DNA from: an uncultured Armatimonadota bacterium
Lineage (GTDB): Bacteria > Armatimonadota > Fimbriimonadia > Fimbriimonadales > Fimbriimonadaceae
NCBI GenBank assembly: GCA_903833215.1
Contig: CAILEM010000061.1
Location: 1 to 64,000 of the forward strand
Direction of reading: 5' to 3'
Length of the DNA: 64,000 nt
Of the stretch, positions 43,512 to 52,325 are shown piece by piece. The notes under the pieces were generated by a model that was not told the origin of the DNA, made no database searches, and saw only the letters and a list, made by a program, of their open reading frames with translations. Position 1 is the stretch's first letter, and each line of letters begins with the position of its first letter. Made by a program: the position numbers and the translations under genes.

Positions 43512-44386
43512 GAGTAGGCGTGAAGCGAAAGACAGATTTCCTGTACCTATTTGGGATGGGATTCTTGGCGTTGCTGGTGCTCTTGGCGGTGTTTGGTCCA
43601 ACCGTCCGGAATGTCATGGTGAAACCGGCTGATCAGCCGAATTTCTACAGTGTCTATGATCCAGTAGGCGTTCCTCACCTTGAACCGGGTGGAAAGTACA
43701 TCTTGGGCACGGACGAGCAAGGAAGAGACGTGTTTTCGCGCCTTGCCGCAGGAGCACGCGTCTCTTTAACGGTTGGATTAATCGTCGAGGTCATAGCCCT
43801 CAGTGTCGGTGTGCTTGTTGGGGTTTTGGGAGTCTATGCGCCGAAGTGGTTCAGCATGATCCTAATGCGTTTTACGGACGGTATGTTCGCCTTCCCAGAT
43901 ATTCTTCTCGCGGTGCTCATTATCGGCACAATGCCGCCTCGGAAGGAAGGCGGGCTGATAGGCAAACTCCTGCCCGTCATTGTTGCGCTCTCAGTCACCT
44001 CTTGGCCGTCCATTGCGCGCTTGGTGAAGGGACAAGTGGCAACGCTGAAGGATCGTGAGTTTGTCATTGGAGCCAAGGCATCTGGCGCTTCCACGTTTTA
44101 TTTGGTCACCCGCCACATCCTTCCCCAACTCACGGGAATCCTACTTGCCGTGAGCATGATCGATATTGCTGGAACCATCCTTGCCGAAAGTACCTTGAGC
44201 TTTCTCGGAATTGGCGTACAGCCTCCCGAAGCGAGTTGGGGCAGCATGATTAATTCCGCTCGGCAAGACATGAGTTCGCACCCAGTGGCGCTCGTGTGGC
44301 CGTGCGTGGTGTTAAGCCTTACCGTCTTCTCGCTGAATTTCGTCGGCGATGGGCTACGCGCCGCCTTTGACCCGAAAGGTAAGTAG
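43508..44386 (+). CDS. Dipeptide/oligopeptide ABC transporter permease (DppC/OppC type)
   Basis: 292-aa partner permease. N-terminal OppC_N segment (YLFGMGFLALLVLLAVFGPTV), then YILGTDEQGRDVFSRLAAGARVSLTVG, a hallmark of OppC. The EAA loop is REFVIGAKASGASTFYLVTRHILPQL, and the end is WPCVVLSLTVFSLNFVGDGLRAAFDPK. It forms a heterodimer with the upstream permease. It is followed on the opposite strand by the DprE2-like gene. Confidence 0.93.
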   Translation: MRVGVKRKTDFLYLFGMGFLALLVLLAVFGPTVRNVMVKPADQPNFYSVYDPVGVPHLEPGGKYILGTDEQGRDVFSRLAAGARVSLTVGLIVEVIALSVGVLVGVLGVYAPKWFSMILMRFTDGMFAFPDILLAVLIIGTMPPRKEGGLIGKLLPVIVALSVTSWPSIARLVKGQVATLKDREFVIGAKASGASTFYLVTRHILPQLTGILLAVSMIDIAGTILAESTLSFLGIGVQPPEASWGSMINSARQDMSSHPVALVWPCVVLSLTVFSLNFVGDGLRAAFDPKGK

Positions 44387-44403
44387 AGAGAGCCGGCTTC
44401 TTC

Positions 44404-45132
44404 CTAGACTTTGAGCTTTCGGAAGAGGCCGCTGGGGAAATTCCGGATGATCGTGAAGGCAATCTTGTGTGTGAACTTGACGAAGTACTCGCCCGACTTA
44501 CGGGACTTCTTCAAGATGATTTCAGCGGTCTTGGACGCGTCCATCATGCCTTTCATATGAAGGTGAGCGGTCATCTCAGTAGCGGTTGGACCGGGCTTAA
44601 TCGTCACAACCCGAACACCCTTTTTGCAGAGGCGGTTGCGTAGAGCTTCCATGTAGGTGGCCAACGCTGCCTTGGTCATGTTGTAAACGGGCTGGGCGTA
44701 CCTTCCGCGCTCACCAGCGACACTGCCAATGCCGACGATGGTGCCTGATTGAGTGTTCTCAAAGCGGATCGAGGCCTGGTTCAGCCAAGCGATCGCTCCG
44801 GACACGTTGACGTCCACCATCTGCTTGTCTTTGGCAAAGTCAAATTCCCGTTCCCCAACGGCGGGCATAACGCCTGCAGCATAGATGACGAGATCGAGTC
44901 CACCTAGTTGTTTCGTGATTTCTTGAAACAACGCGGGTACGGCATCGTAGTCCGTAACGTCGTGAGCAAAGGGAAGTACCTTGCCAGGAAATTCGGCCGC
45001 GAGCGCTTCAAGCCGATCAAGTCTCCGCGCGACAGCGGCAACTTTTGTTCCATCACCTGCCAGGTGTCGAACGAGCTCTTCACCCATCCCTGATGAGGCA
45101 CCGATGACGATCGCGTAACTATAGCCGTACAT
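44404..45132 (-). CDS. SDR resembling decaprenylphosphoryl-2-keto-ribose reductase (DprE2-like)
   Basis: 242-aa short-chain dehydrogenase. Cofactor motif GASSGMGEELV; the catalytic set is in IVGIGSVAGERGRYAQPVYNMTKAAL (Ser, Tyr, Lys). The overall sequence (VIYAAGVMPAV, VTIKPGPTATEM, and a hydrophobic basic end KIAFTIIRNFPSGLFRKLKV) resembles DprE2, which makes decaprenylphosphoryl-arabinose from the 2-keto-ribose intermediate. It lies 6 bases downstream of the UbiA-like gene that would make the first intermediate, which supports this reading. The FAD oxidase DprE1 is not in the window. A generic SDR function is the alternative. Confidence 0.75.
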   Translation of the reverse strand: MYGYSYAIVIGASSGMGEELVRHLAGDGTKVAAVARRLDRLEALAAEFPGKVLPFAHDVTDYDAVPALFQEITKQLGGLDLVIYAAGVMPAVGEREFDFAKDKQMVDVNVSGAIAWLNQASIRFENTQSGTIVGIGSVAGERGRYAQPVYNMTKAALATYMEALRNRLCKKGVRVVTIKPGPTATEMTAHLHMKGMMDASKTAEIILKKSRKSGEYFVKFTHKIAFTIIRNFPSGLFRKLKV

Positions 45133-45138
45133 TTGGTT

Positions 45139-46065
45139 TCATTGCTCCAGAATCGGAATTCGAACTCCGTAGAGTGCGATGACCGCACTGACGAAGAATC
45201 CGACGACACTAAAAATGATATGGGGGTCTTTGAACAAGACGTCCGCGGGTTCCCCTCCTTCGTCGACAGCAAAAACGAGGAAGACGTATCTCGTGATGCC
45301 GTAAAACACGAAGAGGGAGGTCAAGATGATCGCGGGGTACTTGTGAGCCGTTTTGCTATCGACTGTATAGATTGCATAGCAAATAGCTGCGCCAGCTCCA
45401 AACATGGCAACCATGGCGTCAAGCGCGGTGCGGCTATATTGGGCGAGGCTCTCTCGGGTTGCCGAGCGATCTTCGCCCTGCAGAATGAATTCATTGCGTC
45501 TCTTGGCGAAGCCGAGCATCATGGCGAGAGCGCCCGTACAATACAGGAGCCAGCCTGAAATCACCACCTGGATCGCCGCCGCTCCCAAGCACGCACGCAG
45601 GATGAATCCCACCGAAAGCGTAAACACATCTGCGACGGGAGTTCGCTTGAGTCGCCAATTGTAGAGGACCTGTATGAACAGGTAAGTCAAGACAATTGCC
45701 AGGCTCGCTTTTCCGAGAAGACTGGCTAGAAGCAGGCCGCCCACGAAGCAGGCAATTCCCAATACCGTTGCCAACGCCTTTGAAATACTGCCAGAGGCTA
45801 TTGGCCGGAATCGCTTTACCGGGTGCAGTCGGTCGCGCTCAACATCGATCAAATCATTCCAAACATAGGTGCTGGAACTCAGCAGCGACATCGAAAAGAA
45901 CGCCATCAATGTGGGAACAAGATATTGAGGGTGGTGGCTTGGTCCGGCAAAAAGAGGTGCAGCCAGCACGAGCAAGTTCTTAGCCCACTGCTTAACACGA
46001 AGCAGCTTAATGACACTTTTTGGGAACCCTACCGGGGACGTCGCTTGAGCTGATGGTGTGCTCAT
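45139..46065 (-). CDS. UbiA-family decaprenyl-phosphate phosphoribosyltransferase-like
   Basis: 308-aa polytopic membrane protein (about eight or nine helices). It resembles Rv3806c-type enzymes that attach phosphoribose from PRPP to a polyprenyl phosphate. It has LLRVKQWAKNLLVLAAPLFAG near the N terminus and the Mg-binding motif N70-D71-x2-D74-x3-D78 (NDLIDVERDRLHPVKRFRPI). The second motif region (YNWRLKRTPVADVFTLSVGF) is also present. It heads an operon with the DprE2-like SDR. Together they suggest synthesis of a lipid-linked pentose, such as polyprenyl-phospho-arabinose, used by GT-C glycosyltransferases. Confidence 0.85.
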   Translation of the reverse strand: MSTPSAQATSPVGFPKSVIKLLRVKQWAKNLLVLAAPLFAGPSHHPQYLVPTLMAFFSMSLLSSSTYVWNDLIDVERDRLHPVKRFRPIASGSISKALATVLGIACFVGGLLLASLLGKASLAIVLTYLFIQVLYNWRLKRTPVADVFTLSVGFILRACLGAAAIQVVISGWLLYCTGALAMMLGFAKRRNEFILQGEDRSATRESLAQYSRTALDAMVAMFGAGAAICYAIYTVDSKTAHKYPAIILTSLFVFYGITRYVFLVFAVDEGGEPADVLFKDPHIIFSVVGFFVSAVIALYGVRIPILEQ

Positions 46066-46238
46066 ATCAACCGCTCGCTAGAGTGCGAACCTACTCCCAC
46101 AATATCGAGTATACCGTTGGGTTAGAAATAGCCCTTCACCCTTTGGGAGCATTCTCCCGCCTGAGGCGAACTCAATTTGACCCATCACGATAATTAACGA
46201 GATAGGCTGCCTTAAAGTGTCTGTAAGAGAACAGATAG

Positions 46239-48341
46239 TCAGAGCGGTGGGGGCACGCGCTTTTCGATCCCTGTTGTCGGATTATCTTTGGCTTGCTGTT
46301 TTGCACTCAGAATGCGCGTCTGTACGTCCTTTGGCAAGCTGCTAAACGGCGCAGGTTTGGAATCGGACGGCACGACAATGTCATGCAAAGTCGTCTTGTC
46401 CAGCACCGTTGTGCTGTATTTGTAAGTGAGTGCGTAATTTGCGCGCTGGATCTCCTGAAAGCGGTCGAACATTGGGTTTTGGTCTGGAGGAGCGCTCTCG
46501 TAGTAAGCCAACGAGTTGCCCAAGCTCTGCGCGTCGAAGATTCTCACGTACTGGAGCCTAACATTCTTCGCAGTGGAAGAAGCGAGGATCGCTGGTGCGT
46601 TTTGCCGGGAGAGTGACAACTCTCCGTCTGCGGGCAGGCCACCTGGAATGCACTCGGTTGGCTCCATTAGGTGGCGAAAATCCGTGCCTTCTGGAACGTC
46701 AATGGGGCCCGAGAAATGCTTGAACGGCCTATGATATGCCTCTCGTTCGACCAACCCGAGTTGGTCGGCAGTGAGATCTTTAAACAGGATCTTCTGACCA
46801 CTTATGAGGTCACGCCTCTGACCGGCAGTCAAAGAGCCCCAAAGCTTGAGCGAGATCCAATCCTGATCGACGTTCTGCGTGCTGTTTGGGTCGAAAAGCA
46901 TGCCAAATGGCACTCCAAAAGTGTCGTAGTCACTCGGCTGAGCCTTGAGAGCGAACTCGCCCTCCGCATCAAGGCTCGCACGGCCGGAATCTTGAATGCT
47001 CCGCAAATATTTGCCCAAAACAGTTCTGTCGAGCCTAAGGCTTTTCGACGTGAATTCATGACGGCTCTTCACGACAACCCAACCATCCTTCTCAGACATC
47101 TGCAGGTTGCCAAGACCCTCTGCCGTCTCGGCAAAACTGGTCAGGTTCAGAGAACTTGAAGAAGGGAAGAAGTTCAATCCCACTAGGTCATCTGGAAGCG
47201 AGGCAATCAGGTTTAAGTGATTGACTTCGGCGATGGATACAAATCCGTCCGTGGGCACCAGCGAAAGTGGGTCCGTTTCGTCTGGATGGGCCAGAAGATC
47301 AAGAGCAGCTGCGGGCGGGCCAGCGAGTGCACGCTGGTTTGGATTCATCCATCCCTTGGTCGCTTCTAGAACTAACTTCGAGTTTGATCCTAAAGTGATT
47401 TTTGTTCCCGTCGCCGCTGGCGGATTCATCATGGACTTAGAGAAATTTCGAGTGAAGTCATTTCCGACCCAGATGGAAGTAGATCCGAGCGTAGAAGTTC
47501 CTGCAAGGATATAAATCTGGAAATGAGCCAGAGCGGACGAGTTTGACCGATGCGCGATGAGCAGGATGCGATCGGGTGTCTGCGTAATCGTGTCTTTGGC
47601 GTCAAGGGGATCCCCATCAAACCGGTTTTGCGCAGCTTCGGTTCGACCAGAAACCGCGCTCGCCCATGTGTTTTGCTCTTGAGTGAATTTGGCAAGGATG
47701 GCATCGCAGGAGAAGTTCAGTGGACGCTGCGTACGGGTTGGTTTATTGGAAAAGGCAATTCGGTCTCCAGGTTGAAACATAGAGATTTCATTGAGATCAA
47801 GGGCAGCGATGCAGCGAAGAAGGGCGCGACGAACTGGAGTCATGTTCAGCTTATCGCTGAGTTCGGCGTATGGGCTAAAGGCATATTGCGGGTTCTTTTC
47901 CCTTTGCTTTTCAAAGTCGCCAGCAAGTTTTTTCGCCTGTTCCAAACTAAGGGTTGATTCGCGAATTTCTTTGGAGCGGTTGACCTCGGCAAGGATTTGC
48001 GACTTCCGATATTGTTTTTCCCGTTCGAATTCACCACGTTCGGCTGTGGTTGTACGAGAGAGTCGATAGGTGCCATGGTCTTTTTTCCAAACACCATCGG
48101 TAACTTCCGCGATCCGGTTCATGACCTCGTCGAGGGGGCGCGCATGGACGTCCAGAAGAACGATGTCGTCTGACATGCGAGCTGTGGCTGCCATCGGAAT
48201 GCCGGTAGCCTTTCCAAGGGCAGAAACGATTTTAGGAACAGGTGCGGCGGGCAGAATCAATGTGACCGGCTGGTTCGTTGTTCCTTGGCCGGAGGGGAGA
48301 CCAAGGAACGACCAGCCTAAGCAAACTGCAGAAAGGAACAT
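46239..48341 (-). CDS. Secreted STN-like domain protein, paralog of the 4086-6068 gene
   Basis: 700 aa with a signal peptide (MFLSAVCLGWSFLGLPSGQG). Residues 20-100 match the STN-like module of the 4.1-kb protein (PVTLILPAAPVPKIVSALGK, then DVHARPLDEVMNRIAEVTDGVW). A charged helical section follows, then a long region with LISGQKILFKDLT and PSDYDTFGVPFG. The last 25 residues (PKDVQTRILSAKQQAK, ending in RVPPPL) match the paralog's end plan. Function unknown. It starts three bases after the stop of the DUF2142/GT-C gene at 48345, so both are probably one transcript. Confidence 0.7.
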   Translation of the reverse strand: MFLSAVCLGWSFLGLPSGQGTTNQPVTLILPAAPVPKIVSALGKATGIPMAATARMSDDIVLLDVHARPLDEVMNRIAEVTDGVWKKDHGTYRLSRTTTAERGEFEREKQYRKSQILAEVNRSKEIRESTLSLEQAKKLAGDFEKQREKNPQYAFSPYAELSDKLNMTPVRRALLRCIAALDLNEISMFQPGDRIAFSNKPTRTQRPLNFSCDAILAKFTQEQNTWASAVSGRTEAAQNRFDGDPLDAKDTITQTPDRILLIAHRSNSSALAHFQIYILAGTSTLGSTSIWVGNDFTRNFSKSMMNPPAATGTKITLGSNSKLVLEATKGWMNPNQRALAGPPAAALDLLAHPDETDPLSLVPTDGFVSIAEVNHLNLIASLPDDLVGLNFFPSSSSLNLTSFAETAEGLGNLQMSEKDGWVVVKSRHEFTSKSLRLDRTVLGKYLRSIQDSGRASLDAEGEFALKAQPSDYDTFGVPFGMLFDPNSTQNVDQDWISLKLWGSLTAGQRRDLISGQKILFKDLTADQLGLVEREAYHRPFKHFSGPIDVPEGTDFRHLMEPTECIPGGLPADGELSLSRQNAPAILASSTAKNVRLQYVRIFDAQSLGNSLAYYESAPPDQNPMFDRFQEIQRANYALTYKYSTTVLDKTTLHDIVVPSDSKPAPFSSLPKDVQTRILSAKQQAKDNPTTGIEKRVPPPL

Positions 48342-48344
48342 ATG

Positions 48345-49802
48345 CTACGGAAGACGGTTGCCAGCCTCAATCCGTTGAGCAAACGCATCCGGTATTTGCG
48401 ACAAGGCAAAAATGTTTGTCCCAAGGAAAACCAACGCCAACGCTGGGAAGGCAAACCGTTGGAACTTTCCAAGTAGCTGCCAGGCACCTATCGCCAGACC
48501 ACACGCAATTGGGCCGAGTGCCGGGAGGAGATACCGCGCTTGAGCTTGGAAGTACTGCATATTGAATCTCAGGAATAGCAGGAGCACGATCACGCAGAAG
48601 GCAGCATTTACGATCTGAACTGATTTGGTCTCCTTCCACTCTTCTTTGGTCAGAGCTATGATCCATCCCAGAACGCAAAGGACGGTCACAGCCAGGAGCA
48701 TCCTGTAGAGCGTATTGGGTGCGGCGCCTTTGGCGGATACACCGGTAAACGAAGTACCTCGCTCGTTCATCCAGATATCCATGTATCCGAACACGCCGAA
48801 GAAGGATCGCGATGTCCACCAACCCACCCAGTCTTTCCAGTAGGTCATTTCGCCGGAACTTCCGGGATCGGTGGCCTCGATGCCTGCAACCAGGTCGGAC
48901 TTTTGTGCAGAACCCTTAAACGCCGAGTTAAAAGCTTTGATGGCAAGAGGGTCTTTATAGAGCGTCTGGTTTCGAAACCACCAAGGAGCAACGATGACCA
49001 TCGCAATCGCACCGGCAGCGAGAATCATGCGAAAGGCTGGTTGTTTAGGACGCCTCTTTTCAAGTTTTTCCACAGCCACGAGGATCGAGTCGGTGCCTTG
49101 CTCACTCGGCAAATCCTGCTCTTGAGGAAGGAACGCTGCGAGTAGCAGAACCGGAGCAAGACTCAACGCGGTGGTCTTGGTTAGCATCGCAAGTCCAGCC
49201 AGGACCCCTATAACAGCGATCCGTTTCCAACTCCACTCCTCGCGAAGGCACAAGGCCGTTGTCGCGAGGGTCCAGGTGCACAGCAGAATCAGCAGTGGAT
49301 CGTTGCTCACCGCACCACTTAGGGCGGTGAACATCGGCAGAAATGAAGCAAAGGCCGCAGCGGCGAGAGCAACCTCTGGGTTTCGAAATCCCCAAAACGC
49401 AAGGAAGAATACGCCCGCGACGGTGCCTGCCCCTAGAATCACATTCAACGCCCGGAGTTTCAGGCCGTCTCCCTTCTGTGTGAGATCGGAAACCCCCATC
49501 AACTTGCACCACCCCGTTGCCAGGACGTAGAAGGCGGGAGGCTGGTGGCTCTGGTAGGTTTCGTACAGATTGGGATCCGTCGGTGAAAAAACCGGAAATC
49601 CCTTACCGGCCAAGAGGTGATTGACGTAGTTCACATGCTGACGCTCATCGGGCGCCCCAATATCTTGGATTTTTTGCGGCTTTCCGAGCCCAAGCAACGC
49701 CCCCGCCTGACGATAGGGTGTTACAGCAGCGTAATTGGCAGCCAATACGATGTGGCCAAAGATCAATGCGATCAACAGTGCAAGCGTCAAGTTACGAGAC
49801 AT
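48345..49802 (-). CDS. GT-C fold polytopic membrane glycosyltransferase-like protein (DUF2142/PMT type)
   Basis: 485 aa with about ten or eleven membrane helices. After the first helix comes an extracytoplasmic acidic motif PDERQHVNYVNHLLAGKG and then SHQPPAFYVLATGW. This layout is typical of GT-C enzymes, which use polyprenyl-phosphate sugars. Later motifs include SNDPLLILLCTWTLATTA and APWWFRNQTLYKDPLA, as in DUF2142/PMT-like proteins. It could use the lipid-linked sugar made by the nearby UbiA/DprE2-like pair, though acceptor and donor are unknown. It precedes the STN-like gene at 46239 (3-base gap). Confidence 0.78.
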   Translation of the reverse strand: MSRNLTLALLIALIFGHIVLAANYAAVTPYRQAGALLGLGKPQKIQDIGAPDERQHVNYVNHLLAGKGFPVFSPTDPNLYETYQSHQPPAFYVLATGWCKLMGVSDLTQKGDGLKLRALNVILGAGTVAGVFFLAFWGFRNPEVALAAAAFASFLPMFTALSGAVSNDPLLILLCTWTLATTALCLREEWSWKRIAVIGVLAGLAMLTKTTALSLAPVLLLAAFLPQEQDLPSEQGTDSILVAVEKLEKRRPKQPAFRMILAAGAIAMVIVAPWWFRNQTLYKDPLAIKAFNSAFKGSAQKSDLVAGIEATDPGSSGEMTYWKDWVGWWTSRSFFGVFGYMDIWMNERGTSFTGVSAKGAAPNTLYRMLLAVTVLCVLGWIIALTKEEWKETKSVQIVNAAFCVIVLLLFLRFNMQYFQAQARYLLPALGPIACGLAIGAWQLLGKFQRFAFPALALVFLGTNIFALSQIPDAFAQRIEAGNRLP

Positions 49803-49965
49803 TTTTGGCTACGTTACCTCTTTGAAACCGGTGAGGCAGATACAGATACCTTCGCTCTACCCGGTGCAAACCCAACAACAAGCAATAATGCCCCCATCGT
49901 TCCCTTGCGGGTTACTGAATCTGAGTTACAATGAACCCAATCACCGAATGCCCCAGGAGATATTT

Positions 49966-50967
49966 ATGCGTAGACCCATTCTTTTTATTGCAGGCACAGC
50001 ACTCGTCGCTATTGCGGTCGCCCAGAGCGGAACAAGCGCTCTTTTGGCAAGCTTTGGCAAGGCGATGAGTGAAGCGAAAACCGTTTCCTCCAACTACACA
50101 TTTCAAACCATTTCGAAGGGCGGTGCCGATCCCTATACCGTTACTTTGAAGAAGCCGAACATGGTCCGCATAGAGACGCCAACCCAGACCGTCGTTGCCG
50201 ATGGGAAGGAGATCACCACTTATGACAAAGGGGACAAGACGTACTTCAAACAAGCCCAGACCCCAGCTTTGATCAAGTCCTTGTTTGCGCCTGAAGAACT
50301 GCATCTCTTTGCCGGTTTCTTTGATGCGAGTGCTTACAAAGCGGTGCGGTCGAAAGATCTCGGCGCAAAGGCGGTCAAGGGTGGGACGATGAATGCCGTC
50401 GAAGCCGCCTATGACGCCCAGGATCGAAAAGTCGTTACTTATCTCCTTAGCCCAGACGACAAACTTGCTCGCAAGGCCCAGATTGAACTCGACAAGAAGG
50501 ATCCCGAGCACAAGGTGTCAATGGTTTTCGACACGAAGTCGATGACCGTCAATGGCGATATCCCTGACTCGACTTTTGCGTTTCAGCCCCCGGCTGATTC
50601 GCGTGAGTTGTCACTTGCCGAAATCAATGCCGGCAAGTGGTACTACGATCTCGACGAGGCTAAGAAAGTCGCCAAGGCGTCGGGACGAATGATCTTTGTG
50701 GACTTCTTTGCCACTTGGTGCGGTCCATGTAAGATGCTTGAGCGTGAGTGCTTCGGCACCGACGAGTTCAAGAAGTTTGGCAAGAAGCTCGTTTTCTGCC
50801 GAATCGACGTTGACGATCAGAAGAGCGTTGCTGAGGCTTACGGTATCACGGCGATGCCAACTCAGGATGTGATGGACAAGGATGGAAACGTCGTCAAGCA
50901 AATCGTTGGATACGGTGGACCTGAGATGTTCTTCAACTTCCTCACCGGTGCCGTCGGGAATCCTTAG
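49966..50967 (+). CDS. LolA-like domain fused to thioredoxin, exported
   Basis: 333 aa with signal peptide (MRRPILFIAGTALVAIAVAQ). Residues 25-215 resemble the LolA/DUF2092 half-barrel that carries lipids or lipoproteins (SNYTFQTISKGGADPYTVTL, NMVRIETPTQTVVADGKEI). Residues 225-333 form a thioredoxin domain with WCGPC (Cys252, Cys255) and a cis-Pro loop at AMPTQ. The start ATG 49966 follows AGGAGATATTT. Earlier in-frame starts would precede the signal peptide. This domain pairing is unusual and suggests a periplasmic carrier with redox function. A strong terminator follows at 50990. Confidence 0.75.
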   Translation: MRRPILFIAGTALVAIAVAQSGTSALLASFGKAMSEAKTVSSNYTFQTISKGGADPYTVTLKKPNMVRIETPTQTVVADGKEITTYDKGDKTYFKQAQTPALIKSLFAPEELHLFAGFFDASAYKAVRSKDLGAKAVKGGTMNAVEAAYDAQDRKVVTYLLSPDDKLARKAQIELDKKDPEHKVSMVFDTKSMTVNGDIPDSTFAFQPPADSRELSLAEINAGKWYYDLDEAKKVAKASGRMIFVDFFATWCGPCKMLERECFGTDEFKKFGKKLVFCRIDVDDQKSVAEAYGITAMPTQDVMDKDGNVVKQIVGYGGPEMFFNFLTGAVGNP

Positions 50968-50989
50968 TTCTTGCTCTGAAGGTAAAGAA

Positions 50990-51021
50990 GGGAGGCGGAT
51001 CGATGATCCGCCTCCCTTTTT
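50990..51021 (+). terminator. Strong intrinsic terminator
   Basis: 12-bp perfect stem GGGAGGCGGATC, loop GAT, complement, then TTTTT (51017-51021), 23 bases after the stop of the LolA-thioredoxin gene. Confidence 0.95.
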
Positions 51022-51191
51022 GCTGATCCCTTCGCCGATTTCTCGTACTACACAAGTGGAATGTGCAGTGCTGTTATCTCGACGCTTTCAGAATTCACTT
51101 TGCTGGAAGCGCAAGCGGACTTCTTGGACTTGGGGGCGATTCTCGTCGGGTATCCTCTCTCAAGTAAATTTACAAGGACGGAGTACCCCTT

Positions 51192-52325
51192 TTGAGCCGA
51201 GCTTCAGGCACCGCCTCATCCGAAAAGGCGACAACTAGCAGAGATGTTCCGCAATTGAGACCACGCGACCTCCTCTCAAAAGACGATTGCCTTGAGATCT
51301 TCAAGCAGGTCTACCTAGCACGCTACTTTGACGTCCGGTTGATCAAAGAAAAGCGTCGAGGTCGTCTCAAGGGAACTCTATATTCTTCGCACAACCAGGA
51401 AGCGATCCTCGTCGGAGCTCTCTTTGGTTTAGAGTCGAACGACTGGATTTCTCCCATCCACCGCGACATGCCCGCGTTTTTCCTGAAGGACATCAAAGGA
51501 GACTGGCGTCGCCCAGATCGTTTCGGCATGAGTATCAATGAAGTCTGTGCTCAAGTGTGGGGCAAGGCTGATTCTCCAGGCAGAGCGCGCGACAACTGGT
51601 CGCACATCGGCAGCCGAAGCAAGCACATCATTCACTCAACTTCGATGCTTGCTGGAACAATCCCCGTCGCAGCCGGTTTGATGTACGCGGACCGACTGAA
51701 CGGTGGCAATGCCGTATGTGTCACGTTCAACGGAGAAGGATCCACCGCTCAAGGCATTTTTCACGAGGCCATTAACTATGCAGCCGTTCACAAGTTATCG
51801 GTTGTGACGGTCGTAGAGAACAACCAGTGGGCCTACGGCACTCCCATGGAACTCGGATGCCCGACTTCAGATGTCGCGGATCGCGCCAAAGGCTACGGGA
51901 TTCCTGGGTTCATCGCTGACGGACAAGATGTGTTTGATGTGTACGACAAGGTCATGATGGCAGTTGAGCATGCGCGGAAAGGCAATGGGCCCAGCATAGT
52001 CGAATGCAAGACGTTCCGCGCCTATGGACACGGCGATCACGATGACGACCGAGCGAACAAGTACCGTCCCCAAGAGGAAATTGTTAAGGGCAGACAACGG
52101 GACCCTATCGGTGTCTGTCGTCGCACCCTGATGGCGTTGGGATATCTCGGAGATGACGCGGCTGAGCTGTATCACGCGGAAGGTAAGAATGCGACCGAAG
52201 CTACGAACGAAGACTTTCCTCCTGAGGTTGTTGATTTTCTGAACGAGGGAATCGAATTTGCGCTTCAGTCTCCGCTACCGGCCGCCGAGGAAGCGGGACG
52301 CTGGGTCTTTAAGGAGGACAATTGA
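51192..52325 (+). CDS. 2-oxoacid dehydrogenase E1 component, alpha subunit
   Basis: 377-aa thiamine-diphosphate enzyme subunit, of pyruvate, acetoin or branched-chain 2-oxoacid dehydrogenase type. The TPP motif is FNGEGSTAQGIFHEAINYAA ending in VENNQWAYGTP. The N-terminal loop TLYSSHNQEAILVGALFGLE matches the E1-alpha family. The start is TTG at 51192, preceded by AAGGACGGAG. It overlaps the beta subunit by a TTGA junction. E2 and E3 are not in the window. The substrate cannot be told with certainty. Confidence 0.9.
   Translation: MSRASGTASSEKATTSRDVPQLRPRDLLSKDDCLEIFKQVYLARYFDVRLIKEKRRGRLKGTLYSSHNQEAILVGALFGLESNDWISPIHRDMPAFFLKDIKGDWRRPDRFGMSINEVCAQVWGKADSPGRARDNWSHIGSRSKHIIHSTSMLAGTIPVAAGLMYADRLNGGNAVCVTFNGEGSTAQGIFHEAINYAAVHKLSVVTVVENNQWAYGTPMELGCPTSDVADRAKGYGIPGFIADGQDVFDVYDKVMMAVEHARKGNGPSIVECKTFRAYGHGDHDDDRANKYRPQEEIVKGRQRDPIGVCRRTLMALGYLGDDAAELYHAEGKNATEATNEDFPPEVVDFLNEGIEFALQSPLPAAEEAGRWVFKEDN

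Noticed and set aside
49735-49965. 77-residue extension of the LolA-thioredoxin protein
   Set aside because: It overlaps the divergent GT-C gene start and precedes a perfect signal peptide with its own ribosome-binding site.
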